A stretch of 33,746 nt of DNA from Mariniphaga sp. (GTDB lineage: Bacteria; Bacteroidota; Bacteroidia; Bacteroidales; Prolixibacteraceae), in the NCBI GenBank assembly GCA_010906965.1, contig JAAFHB010000027.1, positions 1-33,746 of the forward strand. The letters run 5' to 3'. The translations under genes and the position numbers were made by a program. The notes beneath the pieces were generated by a model. The model made no database searches and was not told the DNA's origin. It saw only the letters and a program-made list of their open reading frames with translations. Positions 7,446 to 15,735 of this stretch are shown piece after piece (the first letter of the stretch is position 1; every line of letters starts with the position of its first letter).

Positions 7446-7500
7446 AGCTACTAAGGAATAATATTTTCAAAATGTAATGAACTATTTAATGATTTCCTTT

Positions 7501-7551
7501 GGATTAATCCCGAACCTTCGGGACCGCTCTAATTAACTGAGCTACTAAGGA
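7501..7551 (-). pseudogene. Second decayed tRNA-Asn copy, 5' half with a hairpin in the anticodon loop
   Basis: The minus strand reads TCCTTAGTAGCTCAGTTAAT, then TAGAGCGG, then TCCCGAAGGTTCGGGA in place of ACTG of the anticodon loop, then TTAATCC. The D loop is near intact (GG changed to AA). The 3' half is no longer recognisable. It is the outermost member of the array, on the 5' side of the intact gene. Confidence 0.8.
7508..7523. repeat. Palindrome C in decayed tRNA copy 2 (anticodon loop)
   Basis: TCCCGAA-CC-TTCGGGA has the same arms as palindrome B and the same insertion point as palindrome A. Confidence 0.8.
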
Positions 7552-7627
7552 ATATACTTTATTTTCGCCGAAGTACTTATTTCTTCTAAGGCGTTGCAAA
7601 AATAGTAAGATTTTCAATAATCTGAAA

Positions 7628-7635
7628 TATATTTG
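7628..7635 (+). promoter_or_regulatory. Candidate -7 box TATATTTG for the PfkB kinase gene
   Basis: It fits TAnnTTTG and lies 27 bp before the ATG at 7663, which would give a very short leader. No good -33 element was found at 19-21 bp. Confidence 0.4.
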
Positions 7636-7662
7636 TAAAATAATCTGAAAATAATCTTTGTA

Positions 7663-8643
7663 ATGAGTAATTTGAAAATATTGGGAATAGGAAATGCACT
7701 TGTTGATATTATGGTCTTAGTTGAAGATGATCAGATAATCAATTATTTAAAGCTGCCAAAAGGCGGGATGACGCTTGTGGATGGTGAACTTTCGGCCATG
7801 ATTCAAAAAGAGATTGCGCATATGAATATTAAGGTCGCGACAGGTGGTTCTGTCGCAAATGCGATAAATGGGGTCGCCGGACTGGGTGTTGAATGCGGAT
7901 TTGTTGGTATGATCGGCCGTGATGACCTTGGTTTGTTATTCAAAAACGATATGCTCAAGCGGGGAATCGATGTAAAGCTGAAGGAAAATGAGTTTCCAAC
8001 AGGTCGTGCGGTAGGTTTTGTGAGTCCGGGTGGTGAGCGTACTTTTGCAACTTACCTTGGTGCTGCTGTTGAAATGGGACCTGATAATATAACTCCGGAA
8101 CTATTTGAAGGGTATGATCTGTTTTTTATAGAAGGTTATCTTGTTTTTAACCAGCCTTTAATTATGGCTGCTGCTGCTGCTGCAAAATTGGCGGGACTCA
8201 CGATCGCACTCGATCTTGCCAGCTACAATGTTGTGGAGGCCAATCTTGATATACTCAACGAATTAGTTGATAATTATATTGATATTGTGTTTGCTAACGA
8301 GGAGGAAGCAAAGTCATTTACCGGATTGCAACCTGAAGAAGCACTCATCAATCTTGCCGGACGATGCGATATTGCTGTTGTAAAAGTGGGAAAAGAAGGT
8401 GCTTTTGTCCAGCAAGGGACTCAAAAATGGCATATTCCGGCGTACGAAACTACTGTTGTCGATACTACGGGTGCAGGGGACTATTTTGCTGCAGGATTTT
8501 TGGCTGGACTGGCAAACGGATGCGATCTTGGGAAGTGCGGTTTAATTGGCTCGATAATGGCCGGAGAGGTGATTCAAGTGATCGGTGCGGAGTTGGAAGA
8601 CAGCCGATGGGCAGAGATAAAGAAACTGGCAGAATTTATTTAG
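7663..8643 (+). CDS. PfkB-family carbohydrate/nucleoside kinase (adenosine kinase-like)
   Basis: This 326-residue cytoplasmic kinase belongs to the ribokinase superfamily. The substrate-side GG motif is at 61-62 (ATGGSVANAINGVAGLG) and the NxxE Mg/phosphate motif is N212-E215. The anion-hole/ATP motif DTTGAGD at 267-273 carries the catalytic base D273. Length and layout fit PfkB enzymes annotated as adenosine kinase in Bacteroidota, but ribose, fructose or other nucleoside substrates cannot be excluded by eye. It is monocistronic, with its own promoter box and a double 3' hairpin region. The stop codon lies inside the loop of a 14-bp inverted repeat. Confidence 0.9.
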   Translation: MSNLKILGIGNALVDIMVLVEDDQIINYLKLPKGGMTLVDGELSAMIQKEIAHMNIKVATGGSVANAINGVAGLGVECGFVGMIGRDDLGLLFKNDMLKRGIDVKLKENEFPTGRAVGFVSPGGERTFATYLGAAVEMGPDNITPELFEGYDLFFIEGYLVFNQPLIMAAAAAAKLAGLTIALDLASYNVVEANLDILNELVDNYIDIVFANEEEAKSFTGLQPEEALINLAGRCDIAVVKVGKEGAFVQQGTQKWHIPAYETTVVDTTGAGDYFAAGFLAGLANGCDLGKCGLIGSIMAGEVIQVIGAELEDSRWAEIKKLAEFI

Positions 8644-8659
8644 ACAATTCTGCCAGTTT
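8623..8659 (+). terminator. Hairpin spanning the kinase stop codon
   Basis: AAACTGGCAGAATT (8623-8636) and AATTCTGCCAGTTT (8646-8659) are perfect reverse complements. The 9-nt loop contains the TAG stop (8641-8643). No U tract follows directly, so it may stabilise the mRNA end rather than terminate. Confidence 0.6.
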
Positions 8660-8683
8660 AGGATTTGAGTTCAAATATATTGG

Positions 8684-8737
8684 TGAAAAGGAATTATTTA
8701 TCTGGGAACCCGAATAAAGTAGTTCCTTTTCATTTTT
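8684..8737. terminator. Intrinsic terminator between kinase and beta-glucosidase genes
   Basis: TGAAAAGGAA (8684-8693) pairs with TTCCTTTTCA (8723-8732), with further TTATT/AATAA pairing inside, followed by TTTTT. It lies between convergent genes and can act on both. Confidence 0.7.
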
Positions 8738-8743
8738 GCGTTT

Positions 8744-10924
8744 CTACTTCACCCCAATTTTTACAGTTTGGCCAATATCGCCTGAAGATGTTCCTAAATG
8801 AAATAGAAAATCGCCGGGTTCAACGGTCCAACCCTTGTGGCTTTCGTCATAAAAGGCAAGATCGGATACTTTCACTGACAATTCAACGGATTTAGTTTCT
8901 CCGGGTTGAAGGAACACTTTTTCAAAGCCTTTCAACTCTTTGGCCGGACGCATAACAGAGCAAACCGGATCGCTCACATATAGTTGTGCAACTTCTGCAC
9001 CAAATTTCGAACCACTGTTTTTAATGGTGAATTTCACACGAACAACATCATCTTTGGTATAAACAGTCTTGTCTGTATTCAGACCTGAAAGCTCAAAAGT
9101 GGTATATGATTGACCATAGCCAAAGGGAAATTGCGGTACAATCTTCTTTGTGTCGAACCAGCGGTAACCCACCAGAATGTCTTCTTCATAATTGACCTTC
9201 AGGTTACGACCGGGGTAATTACCCAGCGCATGAGCAGGCGATTGCTGGAGGGAAACAGGCAGTGTGAAAGGCATTTTGCCTGATGGATTTACTTTGCCAC
9301 TGAGCACATCGGCGACTGCATTTCCGGCTTCCATGCCACCAAACCATGCCCAAAGGATGGTTGGAACACGGTTAATAATGCCCGTAAGTTCAACAGGTGA
9401 ACCAGCAATAATCACCACAATTGTGTGAGGGTTTACCTTGGCCACCTCGGCGATCAGTGTCTCTTGTCCGTAAGGCAATTGCATATCTTGTTTGTCAAAC
9501 GATTCTGTGTCGTAATCGTGGTTTAATCCTCCGAAAATGATGGCAACATCCGATTTTTTCGCAGCCTCCACGGCTTCGTCAATCAATTTCCAATCGACTT
9601 TATTACTATTCGACTGACCAATATTGCTTCCTTCTTTAAAGCTCGATTGTTTTTCGTAGCCCTGCACAAAGTTGATTTTCAGATTGCTTCCAAATTTTTT
9701 GGTTAATGCCTCAAGTGGAGTCACCTCGTACAAAGGTTTAATTTCGGAGCTCAATCCTCCACTTGTGTGTTTGCGCGTGGCATTGTCACCGATCACGGCA
9801 ATTGATTTCAGTTTCGATAAGTCGAGTGGTAAAATGTTTCCCTGGTTTTGAAGTAGTACAACTGCTTCGGCAGCCGAATTATACGCAGCTTTTTGATGTT
9901 CAGGCGTATTCATAGAACCCTTTTCGCGTGTTTTGTCACCTATCATCTTTGTTTTCATCATCACGCGCAGCACGTTGGATACTTTCTCATCAACAACCGA
10001 AATTGGTACTTTCCCTTCTTTTACTGCTTTGATAAGCGGATTGGCAAAATACCATTCATTGTAATCTTTGATGTCGGTACCCATTTCGAGATCGAGACCA
10101 GCGAGTGCTGCTTTCACGGTGCTGTGAGCTGCATTCCAGTCAGTCATCAACACGCCGTTAAAACCCAACTCTTTGCGCAGGATCTGGCGATTAAGATATT
10201 CGCTTTCGGAACACCAGTCGCCACGGAATTTATTGTAAGCCGCCATCACGGTAAGTGCGCCACCTTCTTCTACCGCCGATTTAAAGCCTGGCAAATAGAT
10301 CTCGTGCAAGGCGCGATCGCTCATGGTTACATCTACTAATACACGGTTATCTTCCTCGTTGTTGGCCAGAAAGTGTTTCACGCTTGCGGCAACATCTTTG
10401 GATTGAAGTGCTTTGATATAAGGCACCGTCATTGCTGAAATCAGGAAAGGGTCTTCGCTCAGGTATTCGAAATTGCGCCCACAGAGCGGCGTTCGGATAA
10501 TGTTGATGCCAGGTCCAAGCAATACATCTTTCTTGCGGAAACGTGCTTCTTCGCCTAAAACGAACCCGCGTTCCTGAGCAAGTTTAGGGTTCCAACTTGC
10601 TGCCAAAGCCGTTCCCGGAGGGAAACAGGTGGCTGAATCGGTTGTCCAGCCTGAGTAACTCCAGTCGTGACGGTTAATCGCTGCACGAACGCCGTGAGGA
10701 CCGTCGGATAAAGCCCATTCCGGAATGCCGAGCCGTGGGATTCCGGACACATAAAACTTGGAATTTGCATGAAGCAAACTCACTTTCTCTTCGATGGTCA
10801 TCTTTTTAACCAGCGACTGAATTTTTTTCTCCTGAGCCGATTCAGCAGTTTTTACTTTTTGTGCTTGTACTGCTCCGCTTATAAACAGAAAAAGAGAGAG
10901 CATTTTAAGAATCGATTTTCTCAT
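8744..10924 (-). CDS. Secreted glycoside hydrolase family 3 beta-glucosidase
   Basis: This 726-residue protein hydrolyses terminal beta-linked glucose (or a related sugar), probably in the periplasm. The signal peptide is MRKSILKMLSLFLFISGAVQA. The GH3 N-terminal TIM barrel shows LSDGPHGVR (72-80), GRNFEYLSEDP (149-159) and the conserved K183-H184 (VKHFLANNE). The nucleophile is D262 in GVLMTDWNA. A GH3 C-terminal domain follows (IIFGGLNHD, then GSPVELTGI), and then a fibronectin-III-like tail with YVSDPVCS and LKGFEKVFLQPGETK. It is full length. It is 47 bp downstream of tyrS on the same strand; the two could be co-transcribed but share no pathway. No SusC/SusD pair is in view, so it is not part of a visible polysaccharide locus. 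Confidence 0.93.
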   Translation of the reverse strand: MRKSILKMLSLFLFISGAVQAQKVKTAESAQEKKIQSLVKKMTIEEKVSLLHANSKFYVSGIPRLGIPEWALSDGPHGVRAAINRHDWSYSGWTTDSATCFPPGTALAASWNPKLAQERGFVLGEEARFRKKDVLLGPGINIIRTPLCGRNFEYLSEDPFLISAMTVPYIKALQSKDVAASVKHFLANNEEDNRVLVDVTMSDRALHEIYLPGFKSAVEEGGALTVMAAYNKFRGDWCSESEYLNRQILRKELGFNGVLMTDWNAAHSTVKAALAGLDLEMGTDIKDYNEWYFANPLIKAVKEGKVPISVVDEKVSNVLRVMMKTKMIGDKTREKGSMNTPEHQKAAYNSAAEAVVLLQNQGNILPLDLSKLKSIAVIGDNATRKHTSGGLSSEIKPLYEVTPLEALTKKFGSNLKINFVQGYEKQSSFKEGSNIGQSNSNKVDWKLIDEAVEAAKKSDVAIIFGGLNHDYDTESFDKQDMQLPYGQETLIAEVAKVNPHTIVVIIAGSPVELTGIINRVPTILWAWFGGMEAGNAVADVLSGKVNPSGKMPFTLPVSLQQSPAHALGNYPGRNLKVNYEEDILVGYRWFDTKKIVPQFPFGYGQSYTTFELSGLNTDKTVYTKDDVVRVKFTIKNSGSKFGAEVAQLYVSDPVCSVMRPAKELKGFEKVFLQPGETKSVELSVKVSDLAFYDESHKGWTVEPGDFLFHLGTSSGDIGQTVKIGVK

Positions 10925-10971
10925 TTTAAATTCTATTGTTTGTGGTTTATTTCATATTATTTGGAAGCTGA

Positions 10972-12267
10972 TTAACCAGCGATCAGTAGAAAGTAGTTCT
11001 TCTTTCCTTTTTGAACCAAAAGATATTTGTCGCCGATCAGTTTCGATTGTGCAATTATTTCGTCCGGCCCTTCAATTTTTACTTTATTAACAGCTACACC
11101 ACCACCTGTAATTGTGCGGCGGGCTTCCCCTTTTGATGGAAAGACGGTTGTTCTTTCTGCCAGCAGATCGATGATATTTATACCTGCTTCCAGTTCAGAT
11201 TTGGCAATTTCGAACTGTGGGACCCCTTCAAAAACAGATAAGAAGGTTGCTTCGTCCAATTTGCGCAAAGTTTCTTCAGTCCCTTTTCCGAAAAGAATCT
11301 CCGAAGCTTCGACTGCTAAATTGTAATCAGCTTCCGAGTGAACCATACAGGTAACTTCTTTGGCAAGAACCTTCTGAAGCTGGCGCAGATGAGGTGCCAG
11401 ACGATGCTCTTCAATGAGTTGATCAATAGCGTCTTTCGGTAAAATGGTAAATATCTTGATGTATTTTTCTGCATCAACATCCGAAGTATTTAGCCAAAAC
11501 TGATAGAAAGTATATGGTGATGTTCTGACCGGATCGAGCCATACATTGCCAGATTCTGTTTTTCCAAATTTCGTACCATCCGCTTTTTTAATCAACGGGC
11601 AGGTAAGCGCAAAGGCTTCACCACCTGCTTTTCTGCGGATAAGTTCAGTTCCGGTGGTGATATTTCCCCACTGATCGGAACCTCCCATTTGTAATTTGCA
11701 GTTTTTTGTTTCGTAAAGGTGAAGAAAGTCGGTTCCCTGAACCAGCTGGTAGGTAAACTCAGTGAACGACATTCCTGCCACTCCGCTTTCGGGATCGAGT
11801 CGTTTTTTGACAGAATCTTTTGCCATCATATAATTGACAGTGATGTGCTTGCCAATATCACGAATAAAATTCAGAAAGGTGAAATCTTTCATCCAGTCGT
11901 AATTATTGACCATCTCCGCCGCATTTTCGCCTGTTGAGTCAAAATCGAGAAATTTTGCAAGCTGAACTTTCAAACAGTCCTGGTTGTGACGTAAGGTGGT
12001 TTCATCCAGAAGATTACGTTCCTGTGACTTACCTGACGGATCGCCGATCATTCCTGTTGCGCCACCTACCAAAACGATGGGTTTGTGTCCCGCCAACTGA
12101 AAATGTTTGAGCATCATTACACCCACGAGGTGTCCGATATGCAATGAGTCAGCGGTCGGATCAATGCCCACATAAGCCGAGGTAACTTCTTTTTTCAACT
12201 GTTCTTCCAATCCGGGCATCATATCGTGTATCATGCCTCTCCAGGTCAATTCTTCAACAAAATTCAT
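10972..12267 (-). CDS. tyrS: Tyrosyl-tRNA synthetase
   Basis: This 431-residue class I aminoacyl-tRNA synthetase charges tRNA-Tyr in the cytoplasm. The HIGH motif reads HIGH at 43-46 after [11 protein letters not shown]. The tyrosine-binding region is [13 protein letters not shown] (194-206). The KMSKS-equivalent is KFGKT at 233-237, a common variant in this subfamily. The C-terminus (about 360-431) is an S4 RNA-binding domain ([14 protein letters not shown]). The length is normal. The ATG is at 12267, with a promoter-like box about 115 bp upstream. Confidence 0.97.
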   Translation of the reverse strand: MNFVEELTWRGMIHDMMPGLEEQLKKEVTSAYVGIDPTADSLHIGHLVGVMMLKHFQLAGHKPIVLVGGATGMIGDPSGKSQERNLLDETTLRHNQDCLKVQLAKFLDFDSTGENAAEMVNNYDWMKDFTFLNFIRDIGKHITVNYMMAKDSVKKRLDPESGVAGMSFTEFTYQLVQGTDFLHLYETKNCKLQMGGSDQWGNITTGTELIRRKAGGEAFALTCPLIKKADGTKFGKTESGNVWLDPVRTSPYTFYQFWLNTSDVDAEKYIKIFTILPKDAIDQLIEEHRLAPHLRQLQKVLAKEVTCMVHSEADYNLAVEASEILFGKGTEETLRKLDEATFLSVFEGVPQFEIAKSELEAGINIIDLLAERTTVFPSKGEARRTITGGGVAVNKVKIEGPDEIIAQSKLIGDKYLLVQKGKKNYFLLIAG

Positions 12268-12381
12268 TTTATATTGTAGTTAAATAATTATAATTCAAAT
12301 GATTAAATAAATGTTTGTTCTTTTATTAATTTTCTATGGTTAATAAATTCATGTTCTGGAATTTAACCCAAAATAATCGGG

Positions 12382-12389
12382 CAAAGATA
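12382..12389 (-). promoter_or_regulatory. Candidate -7 box TATCTTTG for tyrS
   Basis: The plus strand reads CAAAGATA, so the minus strand gives TATCTTTGC, a good match to TAnnTTTG. It would leave a leader of about 105-110 nt before tyrS. Confidence 0.45.
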
Positions 12390-12444
12390 CAATTATGATT
12401 TCAGTTTTAAATGTGCTATTTTTCAGCCTTCAAATACAATTCAA

Positions 12445-13548
12445 ATGAAAAGAGCCGGATTTCAAATCAAATCGTTGCTGCTGTTGACAATCGTTTTGCT
12501 AATTGCATTTCAGGGGCAGGCGCAGCATCGTCTTGTGCTGCTTCATCCGACGGTGAGAAATATCGAAAATATGGAGTGGATGGTTGATAATAAGATCATC
12601 GATATTCCGGATGTTGAAATGGTGGGTGTTTATTATGCGAGAGAAGCCTACGATTATGCTGCCTCTGAAAAGTACCTTGCTGAACATCCTTTAAAAAATT
12701 ACCACCTTCGTAAAATTGGGGGTGAACTTAAGCCGGAGGATATTTATGGTGAAAACAATTGTACGACGGCTTTCCGAAAATTGTTTGAAGAGTCGGATGC
12801 TATCATCTTCTTTGGTGGTCCCGATATTCCTGCGGCTATTTATGGTGAGGAGCAAAACTTGCTTACAATTGTTACCGATCCGTATCGCCATTATTTCGAG
12901 ACCTCCTTATTTTTTCATTTAATTGGCGGAAGCCGAAATGCTGATTTCAAACCTTTCTTAGCTGATAGACCTGATTTTATCATCAGGGCTTTTTGTTTGG
13001 GACTGCAAACCATGAATGTAGCGGCAGGAGGAACCCTGATTCAGGATATCCCGCTGGAGATATATCATTTAAATACATTGGAAAAGGTTTCCATACAGCC
13101 TGTTGAGAATCAACACCGCAGTTATACGACTCCATTATTTCCGTTGGAAGATCTTTGGGGAGGTAATTTTCACCCGATCCGCATCTCGAAAACAGGGTAT
13201 CTCAGCAAAATCGCAGGGCTTTCGGGTGCCACAACACCCAAAGTATTGAGTTATCATCATCAGGCTGTCGGAAAAATGGGTGCAAATCTGAAAGTGATAG
13301 CATCATCAATTGACGGAAAGGTTATTGAAGGATTGCAACACGTTAAATTTAAGAATGTTGTAGGTGTACAGTTTCACCCTGAACCTTCGGTATTGTATAA
13401 TTCCGAAATTCAATTAACGACCGTCGCCGGGAGTCCTTTTTCACCCAATGAACTGTTATCAAAATCTAATAGTCTCTCTTTTCACAAGTTGTTCTGGAGA
13501 GATTTCTCGGAAAAGGTAAAGCAAAATAAGAATATCGATAAAAATTAG
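12445..13548 (+). CDS. Exported class I glutamine amidotransferase-like hydrolase (peptidase C26 type)
   Basis: This protein has 367 residues. An N-terminal signal peptide (SLLLLTIVLLIAFQGQAQ, cleavage near 27) is followed by an alpha/beta hydrolase of the gamma-glutamyl-gamma-aminobutyrate hydrolase/C26 kind. The motifs are FFGGPDIPAAIYGEE (122-136), the nucleophile C184 in RAFCLGLQTMN, and the H311/E313 pair in VGVQFHPEPS. The triad is complete. The family normally cleaves gamma-glutamyl bonds in the cytosol, so an exported form is notable; the substrate is unknown. It converges on cvpA with only 6 bp between stops and no visible terminator. Confidence 0.8.
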   Translation: MKRAGFQIKSLLLLTIVLLIAFQGQAQHRLVLLHPTVRNIENMEWMVDNKIIDIPDVEMVGVYYAREAYDYAASEKYLAEHPLKNYHLRKIGGELKPEDIYGENNCTTAFRKLFEESDAIIFFGGPDIPAAIYGEEQNLLTIVTDPYRHYFETSLFFHLIGGSRNADFKPFLADRPDFIIRAFCLGLQTMNVAAGGTLIQDIPLEIYHLNTLEKVSIQPVENQHRSYTTPLFPLEDLWGGNFHPIRISKTGYLSKIAGLSGATTPKVLSYHHQAVGKMGANLKVIASSIDGKVIEGLQHVKFKNVVGVQFHPEPSVLYNSEIQLTTVAGSPFSPNELLSKSNSLSFHKLFWRDFSEKVKQNKNIDKN

Positions 13549-13554
13549 GGTTAT

Positions 13555-14082
13555 CTATATTGTTACGTTCTTTGGGGGTTGAGAAGGTGCAGACTCTTTT
13601 TCTGCTTTCAGGAATGGCAGTAAGTTCGGAGCCATGTTTTCGATCGGACCATATAGCCTCGATTCCATCTTCGATTTCTCAGGGATGATTGTAATTGTGA
13701 AATTTTCAATTTTGGAGATAATGATCATTAAAATACTCAGGATAAATGCAGCTTTTAATGCGCCAAAAACTCCACCTGCAATTCGACTGAAAATGCTTAG
13801 TGCAATGGCTTGTACAAATTTTTCGGTAAGTGTCGCAATCAGGTGAACCACAATGACTACGAATACAAAAATGAGAATAAATGCAGTAAGGCGCATGGAG
13901 TCGTTGCTCCAGGTCAGGTACTTCGACAGCCATGACTGGACCAGACCTGAGAACTCAACACCCGCCCATATTCCCAGTACTAATGAGACGATTGATGCCA
14001 GTTCCACAAAAAAACCTTTAACAAAACCATTTATTGTTGCACCAACAATAAGGATCACAAGAACGATATCTAACACATTCAT
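13555..14082 (-). CDS. CvpA family inner-membrane protein
   Basis: This protein has 175 residues and four predicted membrane helices (about 4-22, 27-47, 67-90 and 105-123). The CvpA-like start NVLDIVLVILIVGATINGFV is followed by KGFFVELASIVSLVLGIWAG. A soluble tail ends in PSQPPKNVTI. Family members have been linked to colicin V production and to envelope and stress phenotypes; the molecular role is not settled. It diverges from the GH3-auxin-type gene across 114 bp. Confidence 0.88.
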   Translation of the reverse strand: MNVLDIVLVILIVGATINGFVKGFFVELASIVSLVLGIWAGVEFSGLVQSWLSKYLTWSNDSMRLTAFILIFVFVVIVVHLIATLTEKFVQAIALSIFSRIAGGVFGALKAAFILSILMIIISKIENFTITIIPEKSKMESRLYGPIENMAPNLLPFLKAEKESAPSQPPKNVTI

Positions 14083-14196
14083 GAGAAGAATTATTTTAAA
14101 TTTGTAGCAATAAATTTATCAAAGTCATCGTAAGCAATCTGCTAATTTGCGGAAAATTACTAAATTTAATCCGAATAATTCAAATTATTAAAGAGC

Positions 14197-15720
14197 ATGG
14201 CCATTGTAAATTCGATTATCAACTGGATCAATTATAAACGCATATACGAAATCGACCTCTATCGGGAACATGCCCGGGAGATACAAGAGGAGGTGCTCTT
14301 CAACCTTTTAAATACTGCGAAAAGTACAGAATGGGGCGAAAAATACGATTACGCGAACACAAAGTCGTGGGAATCCTACAAAGAAAATGTGCCCGTTAGC
14401 CGGTATGAGACAATAGAGCCTCATATCAAACGGATGATACAAGGTGAAAGAAACGTTCTATGGCCTGGCTCAATGAAATGGTTTGCCAAATCGTCGGGAA
14501 CAACCAATGCCAAAAGTAAATTTATTCCTGTTTCGAAAGAATCGCTCGATGACTGCCATTTCAGAGGTGGAAAAGATGTTCTTGCCATTTACTATCGCAA
14601 TTACCCGGAGGCATCACTGCTATCGGGAAAGAGTCTTACCCTGGGTGGAAGTCATCAGAACACAAATATGAGTAACAATGCCTATTACGGTGATTTATCG
14701 GCAATTATGATCGAGAATCTGCCATTTTGGACGGATTTTCACCGGACACCACCCACCGAAATTGCATTGATTCCTGAGTTTGAAGAGAAAATAGCACAAA
14801 TCACGAAAACGTCTATCAACGAAAATGTTACCTCGCTTGCAGGAGTTCCCTCGTGGTTCCTGGTACTTTTGCGCTACATTCTTGAGTATACCGGGAAATC
14901 AAATATTCTTGAGGTGTGGCCCAATCTTGAACTATTTATCCACGGCGGAATCGCATTTGATCCATACAGGGAGCAATATAAGCGGATTATCCCTTCTGAT
15001 ACAATGAATTATATGGAGACTTACAATGCATCGGAGGGTTTCTTTGCAATTCAGGATGATCCTGAAAGTTCAGATATGCTATTGATGCTTGACTACGGAG
15101 TTTTCTACGAGTTTATTCCGGCCTGTAATGCAGATGATGAGAATCCTGTTACAATTCCATTATGGAAAGTAGAAATTGGGATCAATTATGCGATGGTAAT
15201 CTCTACAAATGGGGGTCTTTGGCGATACATGATTGGCGATACTGTGCAATTTGCTTCCAAAGATCCTTATAAACTGAGGATTACAGGCAGGACGAAACAT
15301 TTTATCAATGCATTTGGCGAAGAGGTAATTATCGATAATGCCGAAAGAGCCATCAAAGAAGCCTGCGCTGCAACAGGTGCAATTATCAGCGATTATACGG
15401 CCGGACCTGTCTTTATGAGTGAAAGTCAGGCAAAAGGTGCACATGAATGGCTGATTGAATTTGACACAGAACCCGATGATATGGTTAAGTTTACTAAAGT
15501 ACTTGATCTGAAAATTCAGGATTTAAACTCTGATTACGAAGCCAAAAGGCACAAAAATGCAACCCTCGAAATGCCGCATGTTTTAGCTGTTGCCACCGGG
15601 ACTTTTATGCAGTGGATGCGCGAACGTGGAAAAGTGGGAGGTCAAAATAAGGTACCAAGGCTGTCAAACAACCGTGAATATCTCGACGGTTTGCTTCGGA
15701 TTAACAAAACTCTGAAATAA
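14197..15720 (+). CDS. GH3 auxin-responsive-promoter family protein (acyl-adenylate/amide synthetase-like)
   Basis: This protein has 507 residues and the fold of the plant GH3 acyl-acid amido synthetases (ANL superfamily). The ATP-binding motif is FAKSSGTTNAKSKFIPVSKE (96-115, with SSGTT at 99-103). The second motif is MNYMETYNASEGFFAIQ, and the hinge/C-terminal motif is ITGRTKHFINAFGEEVIIDN. By family it would adenylate a carboxylic acid and couple it to an amine. The bacterial substrate is unknown, and plant-type auxin activity should not be assumed. It lies 15 bp upstream of the deoxynucleoside kinase, so the two are likely one operon. Confidence 0.88.
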   Translation: MAIVNSIINWINYKRIYEIDLYREHAREIQEEVLFNLLNTAKSTEWGEKYDYANTKSWESYKENVPVSRYETIEPHIKRMIQGERNVLWPGSMKWFAKSSGTTNAKSKFIPVSKESLDDCHFRGGKDVLAIYYRNYPEASLLSGKSLTLGGSHQNTNMSNNAYYGDLSAIMIENLPFWTDFHRTPPTEIALIPEFEEKIAQITKTSINENVTSLAGVPSWFLVLLRYILEYTGKSNILEVWPNLELFIHGGIAFDPYREQYKRIIPSDTMNYMETYNASEGFFAIQDDPESSDMLLMLDYGVFYEFIPACNADDENPVTIPLWKVEIGINYAMVISTNGGLWRYMIGDTVQFASKDPYKLRITGRTKHFINAFGEEVIIDNAERAIKEACAATGAIISDYTAGPVFMSESQAKGAHEWLIEFDTEPDDMVKFTKVLDLKIQDLNSDYEAKRHKNATLEMPHVLAVATGTFMQWMRERGKVGGQNKVPRLSNNREYLDGLLRINKTLK

Positions 15721-15735
15721 AAACTAAATACAAAA

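Larger units (their letters stand above)
7368..7457 (-). pseudogene. Decayed tRNA-Asn copy with two hairpins in its loops
   Basis: Read on the minus strand, the 5' acceptor (TCCTTAGTAGCT) is intact. The D-loop bases are then replaced by TCCCGAAGTTTCGGGA, after which TTAGAGCGG continues the tRNA. The start of the anticodon arm is replaced by a 24-nt palindrome, and TTAATC follows. A degraded T arm can still be traced at 7368-7390. The sequence upstream of the 5' end (AAGGAATAATATTTT on +) matches that of the intact gene, so this is a tandem duplicate. It cannot fold as a tRNA. Confidence 0.8.

Noticed and set aside
9893-10339. Plus-strand frame of 148 codons inside the beta-glucosidase gene
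   Set aside because: It is a shadow of a well-supported GH3 gene, rich in Phe, His and Cys, without domain motifs.
12268-12444. T-box leader before tyrS
   Set aside because: No T-box sequence or specifier hairpin is visible, and T-boxes are not expected in Bacteroidota.
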